DNA of 64,000 bases. Origin: Spirilliplanes yamanashiensis. Lineage in GTDB: Bacteria; Actinomycetota; Actinomycetes; Mycobacteriales; Micromonosporaceae. Shown piece by piece: positions 43,939 through 53,782 of this stretch; the first letter of the stretch is position 1, and each line of letters starts with the position of its first letter. The translations under genes and the position numbers were made by a program. The DNA is taken from positions 1 through 64,000 of the forward strand of contig NZ_BOOY01000030.1 of assembly GCF_016863475.1 (NCBI RefSeq), in the 5' to 3' direction. The notes below the pieces were generated by a model that was not told where the DNA came from, ran no database searches, and worked only from the letters and a program-made list of their open reading frames with translations.

Positions 43939-44703
43939 ACGATCTCGACGGTGCGGACGCGCCCCCGGGTGTGGGCGACGGTGCGGCTGACCCGGCCGTG
44001 GTTCTGGCCGCTGGGCTGGGGCGGCGCGTACCTGGGCAGCGTGGCGGCCACCCACTCGTGGGCGCCGGGCGACCCGGTGCGCGCGGCGGCCGCGGCGCTG
44101 GTGCTGGGCCCGCTGGTGTGGGGGGCGGTGCTGGCCGTCAACGACCGGCACGACCTGCCGGGCGACCGGCTGAACCCGCGCAAGGCGACCGCGCCGCTCG
44201 TGACCGGGGAACTGACGCCGGCCGCCCTGGACCGGGTGTTCCGCCGGTGCGCGGCGGGCGCGGTGGGGTGCGCGCTGCTCGCCGGGCCGGTGTTCGCGGC
44301 GGGCACCGCGCTGGTGCTGCTGCTGGGCGTGCTCTACAGCGTCCCGCCGGTGCGGCTCAAGGGGCGGCCGGGCTGGGACGTCGCGGTCAACGCGGTGGTC
44401 GTCGGCGCGCTCGGGCCGCTCGCCGGGTGGGTGCTGCACCGGCCCGCGAGCGAGTACCCGCTGGTGCTGGCGGTGCTCGGGGTGCTGCTGGCGGCCGCCC
44501 TGTACGTCCCGACGACGGTCCTGGACGCCGCGGCCGACGCGGCCGCCGGCGACACGACGGCGGCGGTGGCGTGGTCGCCGCGCGCCTGCCACCGGCTGGG
44601 CGTGGCGCTGTGGGCGGCGGCGACGGTGGTGTGGCTGGCGGTGGTGTGCGTGGCGTTCGCGGTGCCGGCGACCGACTTCCTCGCGTCGGTCGCCGGCACC
44701 TGA
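43936..44703 (+). CDS. UbiA-family prenyltransferase
   Basis: This 255-residue polytopic membrane enzyme has the first aspartate motif NDRHDLPGDRLNPRKATAPL (Asn-Asp-x-x-Asp, near residues 70-90). The second Asp-rich region, LDAAADAAAGD, lies near 198-208, with about eight hydrophobic helices. The UbiA family transfers prenyl chains to aromatic rings, or makes chlorophyll, heme O, decaprenylphosphoryl or archaeal lipids. With no pathway genes adjacent the substrate is open. It is convergent with the subtilase gene; the two stop codons lie inside one small palindrome (CCTGAC-GCG-GTCAGG, 44699-44713). Confidence 0.87.
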   Translation: MTISTVRTRPRVWATVRLTRPWFWPLGWGGAYLGSVAATHSWAPGDPVRAAAAALVLGPLVWGAVLAVNDRHDLPGDRLNPRKATAPLVTGELTPAALDRVFRRCAAGAVGCALLAGPVFAAGTALVLLLGVLYSVPPVRLKGRPGWDVAVNAVVVGALGPLAGWVLHRPASEYPLVLAVLGVLLAAALYVPTTVLDAAADAAAGDTTAAVAWSPRACHRLGVALWAAATVVWLAVVCVAFAVPATDFLASVAGT

Positions 44704-44708
44704 CGCGG

Positions 44709-45896
<1,188 letters not shown>

Positions 45897-46030
45897 CCGT
45901 GCCTCCCCATCCTTCAGGGCCGCGCGCGCCGGGATTACCGGTCGGAGCCGGCCCAGGAAACTGGCTGAGACCGACCCTAGCGAGGACATCGACAAATGAG
46001 AATGCCTCACGAACGACGGGACCGGACGCG

Positions 46031-46765
46031 ATGACCGACCTGGACGCCCTGCTCGACCGGATGCGCGCCGACCTGGCGCGGCTGACCGACGCCCGCCGGT
46101 TCTTCCACGGCACCTACCTGCGCACCACCGAGGCGGTCGGCGCGGAGATCGACCGGGGCGGCTTCGCCGACGGCGGATGGGTGCTGCGCTGGGACATCGC
46201 GTTCGCGCGGCTCTACCTGGACGCGCTGGAGGCGGACGAGGGCGGCGGCGCCGTGCCCGCACCGTGGCGGGTGGCGTTCACGGCCGCCCGCGAGCGGCCG
46301 GACCTGCCCCCGCTGACCCACGTGCTGCTCGGCCTGAACGCGCACATCAACTACGACCTGCCGCAGGCGCTGCTGGCCGTCATCCCGGCGGCCGACATGG
46401 CCGACCCCGCCGTGCGGGCGCGGCGCGAGGCCGACCACCGGCACGTCGACACGGTGCTGCGGGCCCGGGTCGGCACCGAGGAGCTGGAGCTGGGCGCGGT
46501 GTCGGCGGTGACCCGGCTGGACCGGCTGCTGCGCCCCGCCAACCGGGCGGCGAGCCGGCGCCTGCTGGCCGAGTCGCGGGCGAAGGTGTGGCGCAACGCC
46601 CGGGCGCTGGACGCCGCCCGCACCGCCGGGCCCAAGGCGTACGCCGCCCGGCTGGCCGAGCTGGAGCGGCGGTGCGAGGCCCGGGTGCGCGACCTGACCG
46701 CGCCCGGGCCGGTGCTGCTGAACCTGGCCCGGCGCGGCTTCGGGGTGCTGCTCGCCGAGGCCTAG
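46031..46765 (+). CDS. DUF5995 family protein
   Basis: This 244-residue, mainly helical cytoplasmic protein starts at ATG 46031. The centre has the DUF5995-type segment LTHVLLGLNAHINYDLPQALL, preceded by RWDIAFARLYLDALEA and followed by a DHRHVDTVLRARV-type helix. It resembles the metal-binding, all-helical folds of related DUFs (several His/Asp in conserved helices), but no activity is known. The C-terminal third is Arg/Ala-rich. It is convergent with dhaM; only 8 bases separate the stops. Confidence 0.8.
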   Translation: MTDLDALLDRMRADLARLTDARRFFHGTYLRTTEAVGAEIDRGGFADGGWVLRWDIAFARLYLDALEADEGGGAVPAPWRVAFTAARERPDLPPLTHVLLGLNAHINYDLPQALLAVIPAADMADPAVRARREADHRHVDTVLRARVGTEELELGAVSAVTRLDRLLRPANRAASRRLLAESRAKVWRNARALDAARTAGPKAYAARLAELERRCEARVRDLTAPGPVLLNLARRGFGVLLAEA

Positions 46766-46773
46766 GTCTGGGT

Positions 46774-49197
46774 CTAGGCGAACAGCGCGCGCACGCCGTC
46801 GGCGTCGTCGGCGTCCAGGGCGGCCTGGGCGCGGGGGCCCGCCACGGCCAGGTCGACGGCGCGCACCGCCTCCTTCACCAGCGGCACCGCGCCGGGCGCG
46901 ACGCTGAGGCCGCGCACCCCGAGTCCGGTGAGGACGGCTGCCGCGCGCTCGTCGGCGGCCAGCTCCCCGCACACCGTCACCGGCACCCCGGCCGCGCGGC
47001 AGGCGTGCCCGACCAGCCGCAGCACGCCGGGGTCGAACGGGTCGGCCAGGCCGGCCAGGGCCGGGTTGCCGCGCTCGGCGGCCAGCGCGTACTGGGTGAG
47101 GTCGTTGGTGCCGACGCTGAGGAAGTCGGCGTGCCGGCCGAACGCGGCCGCCTTCAGCGCGGCGGCCGGCACCTCCACCATCACGCCGACCAGCAGGCCC
47201 GCGGGCTCGCCGCGCCCCTCGGCCCGGACCGCCTCGGCGAGCGCCTGCCGCGCCCGCAGCAGCTCGGCCACCGTGGCGACCATCGGGAACATGACGCTGA
47301 CCGGCGTCTCGTGCGCCACCCGCACGACGGCGCGCAGCTGCGCCGCGAACAGCCGCGGGTGCGCCGCCGACAGCCGGATGCCGCGCACGCCCAGGTACGG
47401 GTTGGCCTCGGCGGGCCCGGGCGCGTACCGCAGCGGCTTGTCGCCGCCCACGTCGAGGGTGCGCAGGGTGATGCGGCGCCCGCCCAGGGCGGCGGCGATG
47501 CGCCGGTAGACGTCGGCCTGCTCGTCGACCTCGGGGGCGCGGGACCGGTCGAGGAACAGGAACTCGGTGCGCACCAGCCCGGCCAGGTCGGCGCCCGCGG
47601 CGGCGGCCTGCTCGGCGTCGCGCACCGAGCCGACGTTGGCGCCGACGGCGACGGCGACCCCGTCGCGGGTGGCGGCGGGCGACGCGGCCCGCTCCAGCGC
47701 CCGGCCGCGGCGGCGGCCCTGCTCGGCGGCCGCGGCGGTGAACGCGGCCAGCTCGTCCGGCGCCGGGTCGACGACGACCCGGCCGGTGGCGCCGTCCAGC
47801 GCGACCACGGTGCCGGCCGGCACGGCGGTGATGCCGGCGCCGAGGCCGGCGACCGCCGGGATGCCGCGGGCCCGGGCGAGGATCGCGGCGTGCGAGGTGG
47901 CGCTGCCGTACGCCAGCAGCACCCCGGCCACCCGGGCCGGGTCGAGCGCCGCCGCGTCGGCGGGCGTCAGATCCTCGGCGACGAGCACGCCCTCGCCGTC
48001 CGGGGCGGCCGCCGGCGCGCCGGTCAGCGCACGCAGCACCTGGTCGCCCACGGCCCGCACGTCGGCGGCGCGGGCCTGCAGGTAGTCGTCGCCCAGCCCG
48101 GCGAACTCCGCGGCGATGCGCTCCACGGCGGCCGCCCACGCCGGGGCCGCCGCCTCGCCGCCGTCGACGCGCGCGCGCACGTCGCCGACCAGCTCAGGGT
48201 CGTCCAGCAGCAGCAGGTGGGCGTCGAACACGTCCGCCTCGGCGTCGCCGGCCACCCGGGCGGTGTCGGCGCGCACCCGCTGCACGGCCCGGCGGACGGC
48301 GGCGACGGCGTCGCCGATCCGCCGCCACTCGGTCTCGGCGCCGCGCGACGTCTCGGCCGGCACCACGACGGGCGCGCCGCGGTCGTGCCACACGGGGCCC
48401 ACCCCGATGCCGGGCGAGGCGGGCACCCCGGCGCCCGCGGGCCGCCGCGGCGCGGGCGGGGCGACGGCGTCCTGGGTGTGCTCGCCGAAGCCGCTGGCGG
48501 CCAGCACCAGCAGGTGGTCGACGGCCTCCTGGGCCTGCGCGCCGGTGGCCCGCACCTCCAGCTCGTGGCCCTGCAGCGCGCCGAGCGTCGCCACCCGGGA
48601 CAGGCTGGCGGCGCTGACCCACGGCGAGCCGGTGGTGCGGTTGCGCAGCTCCAGCCGGGCGTCGTGGGAGCGGGCCTGGGCGACCAGCCGGGCGGCGGGC
48701 CGGGCGTGCAGGCCGTGCGGGCCGGTGACGGTGAACGCCGCGGTGGGCCCGCCCGCCGACCCGGCCGCCGGTGCGGCCGGCTCGGGCGGCGGCGCCGCGA
48801 AGTGCGACTGCTTGCCCGCCAGCGCGCCCGCGGCCTCGGCGGCGACCTCGTCGCGCGACGCCCCGGTGGCGGCCGCCACCGCCGCCACGACGAGGCCCTC
48901 GACCAGCGGCGCCGGGCACAGCACGACGCGGTCGCGGGCGCCGTCGTCGAGCAGGTCGAGCGCCAGCTCCGCCGACAGCACGGCGCTGCCGAGGTCCATC
49001 AGCACGACCACGCCGTCGCCGGCGTCGGCGTCCTGCACGGCGGTGACGATGCGGGTGGCGTCGGTGCCGAACGTGTGCTCGTCCAGCCCGGCCGCGATCT
49101 CGATGCGCACCGCCCGGCCGTGCAGCATCTCGGACGCGAGCGCGACGGCGGCGCGGGCCAGCGCCCAGCTGTGCGAGACGACGACGAGCCCGACCAC
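46774..49197 (-). CDS. dhaM: DhaM: PTS-type phosphotransfer fusion EIIA(Dha)-HPr-Enzyme I
   Basis: This protein carries phosphoryl groups from phosphoenolpyruvate to ADP on DhaL. The 807-residue protein has three parts: an EIIA-Man-like domain (1-130) with phospho-His9 (VVVSHSWAL), an HPr domain (about 150-235) with TGPHGLHARPAARL, and a full-length Enzyme I domain (about 260-805). The Enzyme I domain includes phospho-His in GSATSHAAILARARGIP, plus the PEP-binding regions LVRTEFLFLDRS, GGDKPLRY, SVGTNDLTQY and VCGELAADE. E. coli DhaM has only a truncated Enzyme I, so here the module may be self-sufficient. The GTG at 49197 overlaps the end region of dhaL (1-base gap). It is the last gene of the dhaKLM operon. 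Confidence 0.92.
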   Translation of the reverse strand: MVGLVVVSHSWALARAAVALASEMLHGRAVRIEIAAGLDEHTFGTDATRIVTAVQDADAGDGVVVLMDLGSAVLSAELALDLLDDGARDRVVLCPAPLVEGLVVAAVAAATGASRDEVAAEAAGALAGKQSHFAAPPPEPAAPAAGSAGGPTAAFTVTGPHGLHARPAARLVAQARSHDARLELRNRTTGSPWVSAASLSRVATLGALQGHELEVRATGAQAQEAVDHLLVLAASGFGEHTQDAVAPPAPRRPAGAGVPASPGIGVGPVWHDRGAPVVVPAETSRGAETEWRRIGDAVAAVRRAVQRVRADTARVAGDAEADVFDAHLLLLDDPELVGDVRARVDGGEAAAPAWAAAVERIAAEFAGLGDDYLQARAADVRAVGDQVLRALTGAPAAAPDGEGVLVAEDLTPADAAALDPARVAGVLLAYGSATSHAAILARARGIPAVAGLGAGITAVPAGTVVALDGATGRVVVDPAPDELAAFTAAAAEQGRRRGRALERAASPAATRDGVAVAVGANVGSVRDAEQAAAAGADLAGLVRTEFLFLDRSRAPEVDEQADVYRRIAAALGGRRITLRTLDVGGDKPLRYAPGPAEANPYLGVRGIRLSAAHPRLFAAQLRAVVRVAHETPVSVMFPMVATVAELLRARQALAEAVRAEGRGEPAGLLVGVMVEVPAAALKAAAFGRHADFLSVGTNDLTQYALAAERGNPALAGLADPFDPGVLRLVGHACRAAGVPVTVCGELAADERAAAVLTGLGVRGLSVAPGAVPLVKEAVRAVDLAVAGPRAQAALDADDADGVRALFA

Positions 49198-49198
49198 C

Positions 49199-49840
49199 TC
49201 AGCGCACCGCCGCGGCGGCGGCCTGGAACATCAGGGCCAGCGAGGTGGCGCCCGGGTCCTGGTGGCCGGCGCTGCGCTCACCGAGGTAGCTGGCCCGGCC
49301 CTTGCGGGCGGTCATCGGCGTGGTGGCGTCGCGGCCCCGCTCGGCGGCGGCGTGGGCGGCGACCAGGGCCTCGCCGAGCGGGCGGCCGGCGGCCAGCGCC
49401 TCGTCGAGGGCGTCGACCGCCGGGGCGTACGCGTCGCACAGGGTCTTGTCGCCGGGCTCGGCCCGGCCGCGGGCGGCGACTCCGTCGAGCCCGGCCCGCA
49501 GCGCCGCGGCGAAGCCGGCCGGGTCGAGCGCGGGCCGGTCGCCGGCCGCGGTGGCCATCCGCAGGAACGCGGTGCCGTACAGCGGGCCGCTGGCGCCGCC
49601 GACGGTGCTGACCAGCGTCATGCCGACGCGCTTGAGCAGGGCGGCGGCGCCGGCCGGCGGCTCGCCGTCCAGGGCGGCCACGACGGCGGTCAGCCCGCGG
49701 TCCATGTTGGTGCCGTGGTCGGCGTCACCGATGGCCGCGTCGAGCGCGGTCAGCTCCTCGGCGTGCTCGGCCACCAGGCGGGCGAAGTGCCGGACCCAGG
49801 CGGTCAGCACCGCGGTGTCGACGACGTCCGCGTCGGTCAC
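49199..49840 (-). CDS. dhaL: DhaL: dihydroxyacetone kinase ADP-binding subunit
   Basis: DhaL holds ADP/ATP and passes a phosphoryl group from DhaM to the dihydroxyacetone bound by DhaK. The 213-residue all-helical protein has the Mg-ligating motif AIGDADHGTNMDRG (about residues 35-48), and VGASGPLYGTAFLRM-like and GDKTLCDAYAPAVDAL segments typical of DhaL. The ATP-cap region TARKGRASYLGERSAGHQDPG is near the C-terminus. It lies between dhaK and dhaM with gaps of 1-3 bases. Confidence 0.95.
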   Translation of the reverse strand: MTDADVVDTAVLTAWVRHFARLVAEHAEELTALDAAIGDADHGTNMDRGLTAVVAALDGEPPAGAAALLKRVGMTLVSTVGGASGPLYGTAFLRMATAAGDRPALDPAGFAAALRAGLDGVAARGRAEPGDKTLCDAYAPAVDALDEALAAGRPLGEALVAAHAAAERGRDATTPMTARKGRASYLGERSAGHQDPGATSLALMFQAAAAAVR

Positions 49841-49843
49841 GGG

Positions 49844-50845
49844 TCAGACCCCCCAGCGCAGGGCCGGCGTGCGCACCGGCGCGTCCCAGAGCCGGATCAG
49901 CTCGTCGTCGGCCCGCAGCAGGGTGAGCGAGCAGCCGGCCATCTCCAGGCTGGTGATGTACGGCCCGACCAGCGAGCGGGCGACCCGGACCCCGGCGGCG
50001 TCGAGCAGCGCCCGCACCTCGGCGAACATCAGGTACAGCTCGATGAGCGGGGTGCCGCCCATGCCGTTGAGGAAGCAGATCACGCCGTCGCCGCCGGTGA
50101 AGTCGAGGTCGGCGAGGACCGGCTCCACCAGCTGGGCGGCCAGCTCGCGCGCCGGGGCCATCGGGCGCCGGTGCCGGCCGGGCTCGCCGTGGATGCCGAT
50201 GCCGACCTCGATCTCGTCGTCGGCCAGCTGGAACGTCGGCCGGCCCGCCGCGGGCACCGTGCACGAGGTCAGGGCGAGGCCCATGCTGCGCCCGTTGCCG
50301 TTGACCCGGCGGGCCACCTCGGCCACCTCGTCGAGGCCGCGGCCCTGCTCGGCGGCGGCCCCGGCGATCTTCTCCAGCAGGACCGTGACGCCGACCCCGC
50401 GCCGGCCCGCGGTGTAGAGGCTGTCCTGCACGGCCACGTCGTCGTCGGTGACCACGGCGGCCACCTGCACGCCGGTCTCCGCGGCGGCGATCTCGGCGGC
50501 CATCTCGAAGTTGAGCACGTCGCCGGTGTAGTTCTTCACGATGTGCAGCACGCCGGCCCCGCCGTCGACGGCGGTGGTGGCGGCCACGATCTGGTCGGGC
50601 ACCGGGGAGGTGAACACCTCGCCCGCGCAGGCGGCGTCGAGCATGCCGGGGCCGACGAAGCCCGCGTGCAGGGGCTCGTGGCCGGACCCGCCGCCGGAGA
50701 CCAGGCCGACCTTGCCGGCGACCGGCGCGTCGCCCCGGTACACGATGCGGTTGCCGTGGTCGACCCGCAGCTCGGGGTGGGCCGCCGCGACGCCGCGCAG
50801 GGCGTCGGCGACGACGGTCGCCGGGTCGTTGACGAGCTTCTTCAC
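49844..50845 (-). CDS. dhaK: DhaK: dihydroxyacetone-binding kinase subunit
   Basis: DhaK binds dihydroxyacetone covalently by a histidine hemiaminal and phosphorylates it using the phosphorylated DhaL subunit. The 333-residue protein has [16 protein letters not shown] near residue 50 and the substrate-binding His near residue 219 in GIGIHGEPG, plus [16 protein letters not shown] and [15 protein letters not shown]. It is the first gene of the operon; dhaK-dhaL-dhaM together convert dihydroxyacetone to DHAP at PEP's expense. No dhaR/dhaQ regulator is adjacent. The GTG start lies 6 nt after a TAACGT -10. Confidence 0.95.
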   Translation of the reverse strand: MKKLVNDPATVVADALRGVAAAHPELRVDHGNRIVYRGDAPVAGKVGLVSGGGSGHEPLHAGFVGPGMLDAACAGEVFTSPVPDQIVAATTAVDGGAGVLHIVKNYTGDVLNFEMAAEIAAAETGVQVAAVVTDDDVAVQDSLYTAGRRGVGVTVLLEKIAGAAAEQGRGLDEVAEVARRVNGNGRSMGLALTSCTVPAAGRPTFQLADDEIEVGIGIHGEPGRHRRPMAPARELAAQLVEPVLADLDFTGGDGVICFLNGMGGTPLIELYLMFAEVRALLDAAGVRVARSLVGPYITSLEMAGCSLTLLRADDELIRLWDAPVRTPALRWGV

Positions 50846-50857
50846 CCCCGTACGTTA
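50843..50857 (-). promoter_or_regulatory. Leaderless dhaKLM promoter: -10 TAACGT, 6 nt before GTG
   Basis: On the minus strand TAACGT (50857-50852), ACGGGG, then GTG of dhaK. There is no Shine-Dalgarno, consistent with a leaderless operon transcript. Confidence 0.55.
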
Positions 50858-50887
50858 GACCCGGCGCGGGCCGCGGCGGAACGGGTG

Positions 50888-52084
50888 TCAGACGGCGGCG
50901 GGGCGCCGGCGCGGGTGCAGCACGCCGGCGAAGGCGATCATCAGCAGCCCGGCCAGGACGATGCTCAGCAGGCCCACGCGCAGGCTGGACGCGTCGGCGA
51001 TCAGGCCGACCAGCGGCGGCGACAGCAGGAAGCCGACCCGCAGCAGCCAGCTGACGACGGTCAGGCCGACGCCGGCGGGCAGCCCGGGCAGCTCGTCGGC
51101 GGCGTGCATCGCCGCGGGCACGACGACCGCGACGCCGAGCCCGGCCAGGGCGAAGCCGGCCAGGGCGGTGCCGATCGACGGGAACGCCAGCGCGACGCCC
51201 ATGCCGGCCGCGGCGAGCGCCCCGCCGGCCCGGACGACGGCGCGCTGGCCGAAGCGGTCGACGACGCGGTCGCCGAGCAGCCGGCCGGCCGTCATGGCGA
51301 CCTGCAGCGCCACGAACGCCAGGCCCGCCACGGCCGCGCCGGCGGCCAGCTCGTCGCGCAGGTAGATGGCGCCCCAGGAGGCGCCCGCGTCCTCGACCAG
51401 CGAGCCGCACGCGGCGAGCACGCCGAGGGCGGCGAGCAGGCGTAGGGCGGTGCCGCCGAGCCGGCGCCGCGCGACCGGGGCCCCGGCGGCGGGCTCGCGC
51501 TCGGCGTCCTCGGGGCCGGGCAGCAGGAACCGGTACGCGATCACCGCGACGGCGCTGAACAGCACCGCCGACACGGCCAGGTGGACGAGCAGCGGCACCC
51601 GCAGGCCGGCGGCGGCCGAGCCCATCAGGCCGCCGAGCACCGCCCCGATGCTCCACACGCCGTGGAACGAGTTGACGATCGAGCGGCCGTAGAGGCGCTG
51701 CACGCGCAGGCCGTGGGCGTTCTGGGCCACGTCGATGACGGCGTCGAGCGCGCCGACGACGAACATCACCGCGGCCAGCGCGACCCAGCCGGGCGCGACG
51801 GGGATGAGCAGGGTGGCCAGGGCGAGCAGCACGATGCCCAGCGCCGCGATGCGCGAGGAGCGGAACCGGGCGATGGCGGGGGCGGCGAACAGCCCGGCGA
51901 GCAGCGCGCCGAGCGGGAACGCGGCGATCGCGGTGCCGAGCACGGCGTTGCTGAGGCCCAGCTCGGCCTTGATCTCGGGATAGCGTGGGACGACGTTGGC
52001 CCAGAGGGCGCCGTTGGTGAGGAACAACGCGGCGACGGCGGCCCGCGCGGCGCGCGGGACGGCCCGGATCTGGGACGCGGTCAT
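50888..52084 (-). CDS. MFS transporter
   Basis: This 398-residue major facilitator protein has about twelve hydrophobic helices. An early motif reads NVVPRYPEIKAELGLSNAVLGT, with PLGALLAGLFAAPAIARF as the A-type loop and RLLGDRVVDRFGQRAV as the mid-protein second-half A motif. No substrate signature is readable; related actinobacterial proteins are annotated as drug or sugar-type MFS. I chose ATG 52084: a TACGCT -10 lies 7 nt upstream and is buried in an operator, and an earlier ATG (52105) would place both operators inside the gene. Control by a TetR-family repressor is likely, but no such gene is nearby. Confidence 0.87.
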   Translation of the reverse strand: MTASQIRAVPRAARAAVAALFLTNGALWANVVPRYPEIKAELGLSNAVLGTAIAAFPLGALLAGLFAAPAIARFRSSRIAALGIVLLALATLLIPVAPGWVALAAVMFVVGALDAVIDVAQNAHGLRVQRLYGRSIVNSFHGVWSIGAVLGGLMGSAAAGLRVPLLVHLAVSAVLFSAVAVIAYRFLLPGPEDAEREPAAGAPVARRRLGGTALRLLAALGVLAACGSLVEDAGASWGAIYLRDELAAGAAVAGLAFVALQVAMTAGRLLGDRVVDRFGQRAVVRAGGALAAAGMGVALAFPSIGTALAGFALAGLGVAVVVPAAMHAADELPGLPAGVGLTVVSWLLRVGFLLSPPLVGLIADASSLRVGLLSIVLAGLLMIAFAGVLHPRRRPAAV

Positions 52085-52122
52085 GTGTACGAGCGTACAC
52101 ACCATGTGTACGCCCGTACACA
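52084..52122. promoter_or_regulatory. Twin 18-bp TetR-type operators over the MFS promoter
   Basis: TGTGTACG-AG-CGTACACA (52084-52101) and TGTGTACG-CC-CGTACACA (52105-52122) are two perfect inverted repeats with identical arms and centres 21 bp apart, i.e. two helical turns. The first includes the -10 TACGCT and touches the start codon, so bound repressor would block transcription directly. Confidence 0.75.
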
Positions 52123-52132
52123 GCGACGCGCG

Positions 52133-53167
52133 TCACCGGCGGGCGATCGCCACCCGCCCCTGCTCGCCCGACGCCCAGCAGGCGCGCGGCACGCAGTCCA
52201 CCGCGTCGAAGCTGCCGCCGTCGACCTCGCGCCACGTGCGCCCGCCGTCGGTGGTCACGTCGGTGCCGGTCGGGCCCACCGCCAGCGCGGTGCCGCGGGT
52301 GCCCGGCACCCACGCCACGCCCGAGCGGTACTCCCCCGGCACGACGCGGGCGGTGCGCCAGGTGCGGCCGCCGTCCCGGCTCGCGGCGGCGCCCGCCGGG
52401 GCCGCGTCCGGCGTCACGTAGTCGCCGCCAACCGCCAGGCCGGTGCGCGCGTCGCGGAACGCCAGGCTGTAGACGCCGGCGCTCGGCCCGCTCGGCACCG
52501 GCGTGTCGGCCACCGTCCAGGTGCGCCCGCCGTCGGCGGTGCGGAAGACCCGGGCCCGCTCGCCGCCGCCGGTGGCGAACCACGCCCGTCCCTGCGCCGA
52601 GACCAGGCACGTGCCGCTGGCGGCGAACGCGAACTCGCCCGGCAGGGCCGGCGGCATCCCGGCCGTGGGCAGCACCCGCCAGCTGCGCCCGCCGTCGCGG
52701 GTGGCGAGGATCCGGAACGCCCCGTCGACCGGGTCCGACAGGGCCAGGCCGTGCCGGCGGTCCAGGAACGTGACGCAGTCGTAGAAGGCTCGCGGGTCGT
52801 CGTTGCGGAACGACTCGGTCCAGGTGCGGCCGCCGTCGCCGGTCACGTACAGCCGGCTCTGCTCCCCCTCGCCGATGCTCAGCACGACCGCGTGGTGGCG
52901 GTCGAACGCCTCGATGTCGCGGAACTGCAGGCCCGCCGCGCCGGGCGGGTCGACGCGGCGCCAGCTCCGGCCGCCGTCGACGGTGCGCAGCACCGCACCG
53001 CCGGAACCCGCCACCCACGCCACCCGGTCACTGACGGCAGCCAGGCCGCGGAAGCGCTCGGTGACGCCCGTGTCGGTCAGCCGCCAGCCGCCGCGGGCGA
53101 ACCCGGACGCGGTGACCAGCACCGCCACCGCCAGGACAAAGATCGATAAACGTCGACGTGTTCCCAT
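52133..53167 (-). CDS. Secreted BNR/YCF48-like beta-propeller protein
   Basis: This 344-residue precursor has an N-terminal signal (SIFVLAVAVLVTASG). Its mature part carries repeated BNR 'Asp-box' blades: AVLRTVDGGRSWRRV, LYVTGDGGRTWTES, ILATRDGGRSWRVLP, VFRTADGGRTWTVAD, AAASRDGGRTWRTAR and VTTDGGRTWREV. Six blades fit a YCF48/sialidase-like propeller. Sialidase activity cannot be claimed without the Arg triad, so it is probably a binding protein. ATG 53167 follows a TAGTGT -10 by 7 nt. It is upstream of the MFS gene but separated from it by the twin operators. Confidence 0.85.
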   Translation of the reverse strand: MGTRRRLSIFVLAVAVLVTASGFARGGWRLTDTGVTERFRGLAAVSDRVAWVAGSGGAVLRTVDGGRSWRRVDPPGAAGLQFRDIEAFDRHHAVVLSIGEGEQSRLYVTGDGGRTWTESFRNDDPRAFYDCVTFLDRRHGLALSDPVDGAFRILATRDGGRSWRVLPTAGMPPALPGEFAFAASGTCLVSAQGRAWFATGGGERARVFRTADGGRTWTVADTPVPSGPSAGVYSLAFRDARTGLAVGGDYVTPDAAPAGAAASRDGGRTWRTARVVPGEYRSGVAWVPGTRGTALAVGPTGTDVTTDGGRTWREVDGGSFDAVDCVPRACWASGEQGRVAIARR

Positions 53168-53180
53168 GCCTCGGACACTA
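53165..53180 (-). promoter_or_regulatory. Leaderless promoter: -10 TAGTGT, 7 nt before ATG
   Basis: On the minus strand TAGTGT (53180-53175), CCGAGGC, then the ATG of the BNR-propeller gene. Confidence 0.5.
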
Positions 53181-53194
53181 GGGCCGGGCGCGGC

Positions 53195-53782
53195 TCAGGA
53201 AAAGGTCGGATCCTGCTGCTCCGCGCCGACCAGCGTCGCCGTCGTGTACGAGCACAACCCCGACGCGCAGTCCTTCGACCGCCAGGTGACCGCGATGACC
53301 ACCCGGTACATCGGCACCCGGGACGGCCGCTGGCTCGCCGGCACCACCACGCACTCGCCCGCCCGGCGCGGCTGCCAGCACGCCCCCACGTACCAGGAGC
53401 GCGAGAACTTCGACGGCGACCCCGCGATCAGCACCGGCTCCGGCGCGGTGGGCAGCGCCGCCGCGCCCGGCCCGGCCGGCTCCGCCGACCACACCAGCTC
53501 CGTCTCGCCCGCCGCCAGGTACGCCTCGACGCCCGGCGCGCGCCACTGCGCCTGCACGGCGGCCTGGGTGCGCCCCTGCAGCAGGGCGGCGCCGTTGAGC
53601 AGGCTGACCTGCTCCATGGCGGCCATCGTGAGCTGGGCGGCCGTCTGCTCGTCGGCCTGCCGGCGCCCCGCCGTCGTCGTCTGCAGGAAGAACAGGCCCA
53701 GTGCGGCCATCACCACGCCGACCACCCCGATCGACACCAGCACCTCGACCAGGGTGTAGCCGTCGTCGCGCCGCGCGCTCAT
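53195..53782 (-). CDS. Prepilin-like protein, PilV-type
   Basis: This 195-residue protein has a class III/type IV prepilin N-terminus: RRDDG|YTLVEVLVSIGVVGVVM, i.e. a short basic leader, cleavage after Gly8 and Glu at mature position 5. The hydrophobic helix is followed by a globular part with paired cysteines (WYVGACWQPRRAGECVV, SKDCASGLCSYTT). It is the last of three overlapping prepilin genes. The pattern PilW, PilX-like, PilV is that of minor-pilin operons; no pilin-assembly ATPase or peptidase is in the window, so they must be encoded elsewhere. Confidence 0.85.
   Translation of the reverse strand: MSARRDDGYTLVEVLVSIGVVGVVMAALGLFFLQTTTAGRRQADEQTAAQLTMAAMEQVSLLNGAALLQGRTQAAVQAQWRAPGVEAYLAAGETELVWSAEPAGPGAAALPTAPEPVLIAGSPSKFSRSWYVGACWQPRRAGECVVVPASQRPSRVPMYRVVIAVTWRSKDCASGLCSYTTATLVGAEQQDPTFS

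Noticed and set aside
52085-52105. MFS start at the upstream ATG (52105)
   Set aside because: It would place a perfect operator inside the coding sequence; ATG 52084 has a properly spaced -10 and starts at the usual point before the first helix.
52133-53167. Sialidase activity of the BNR-repeat protein
   Set aside because: Asp-box repeats alone occur in many propellers; the Arg triad and nucleophilic Tyr/Glu are not evident.
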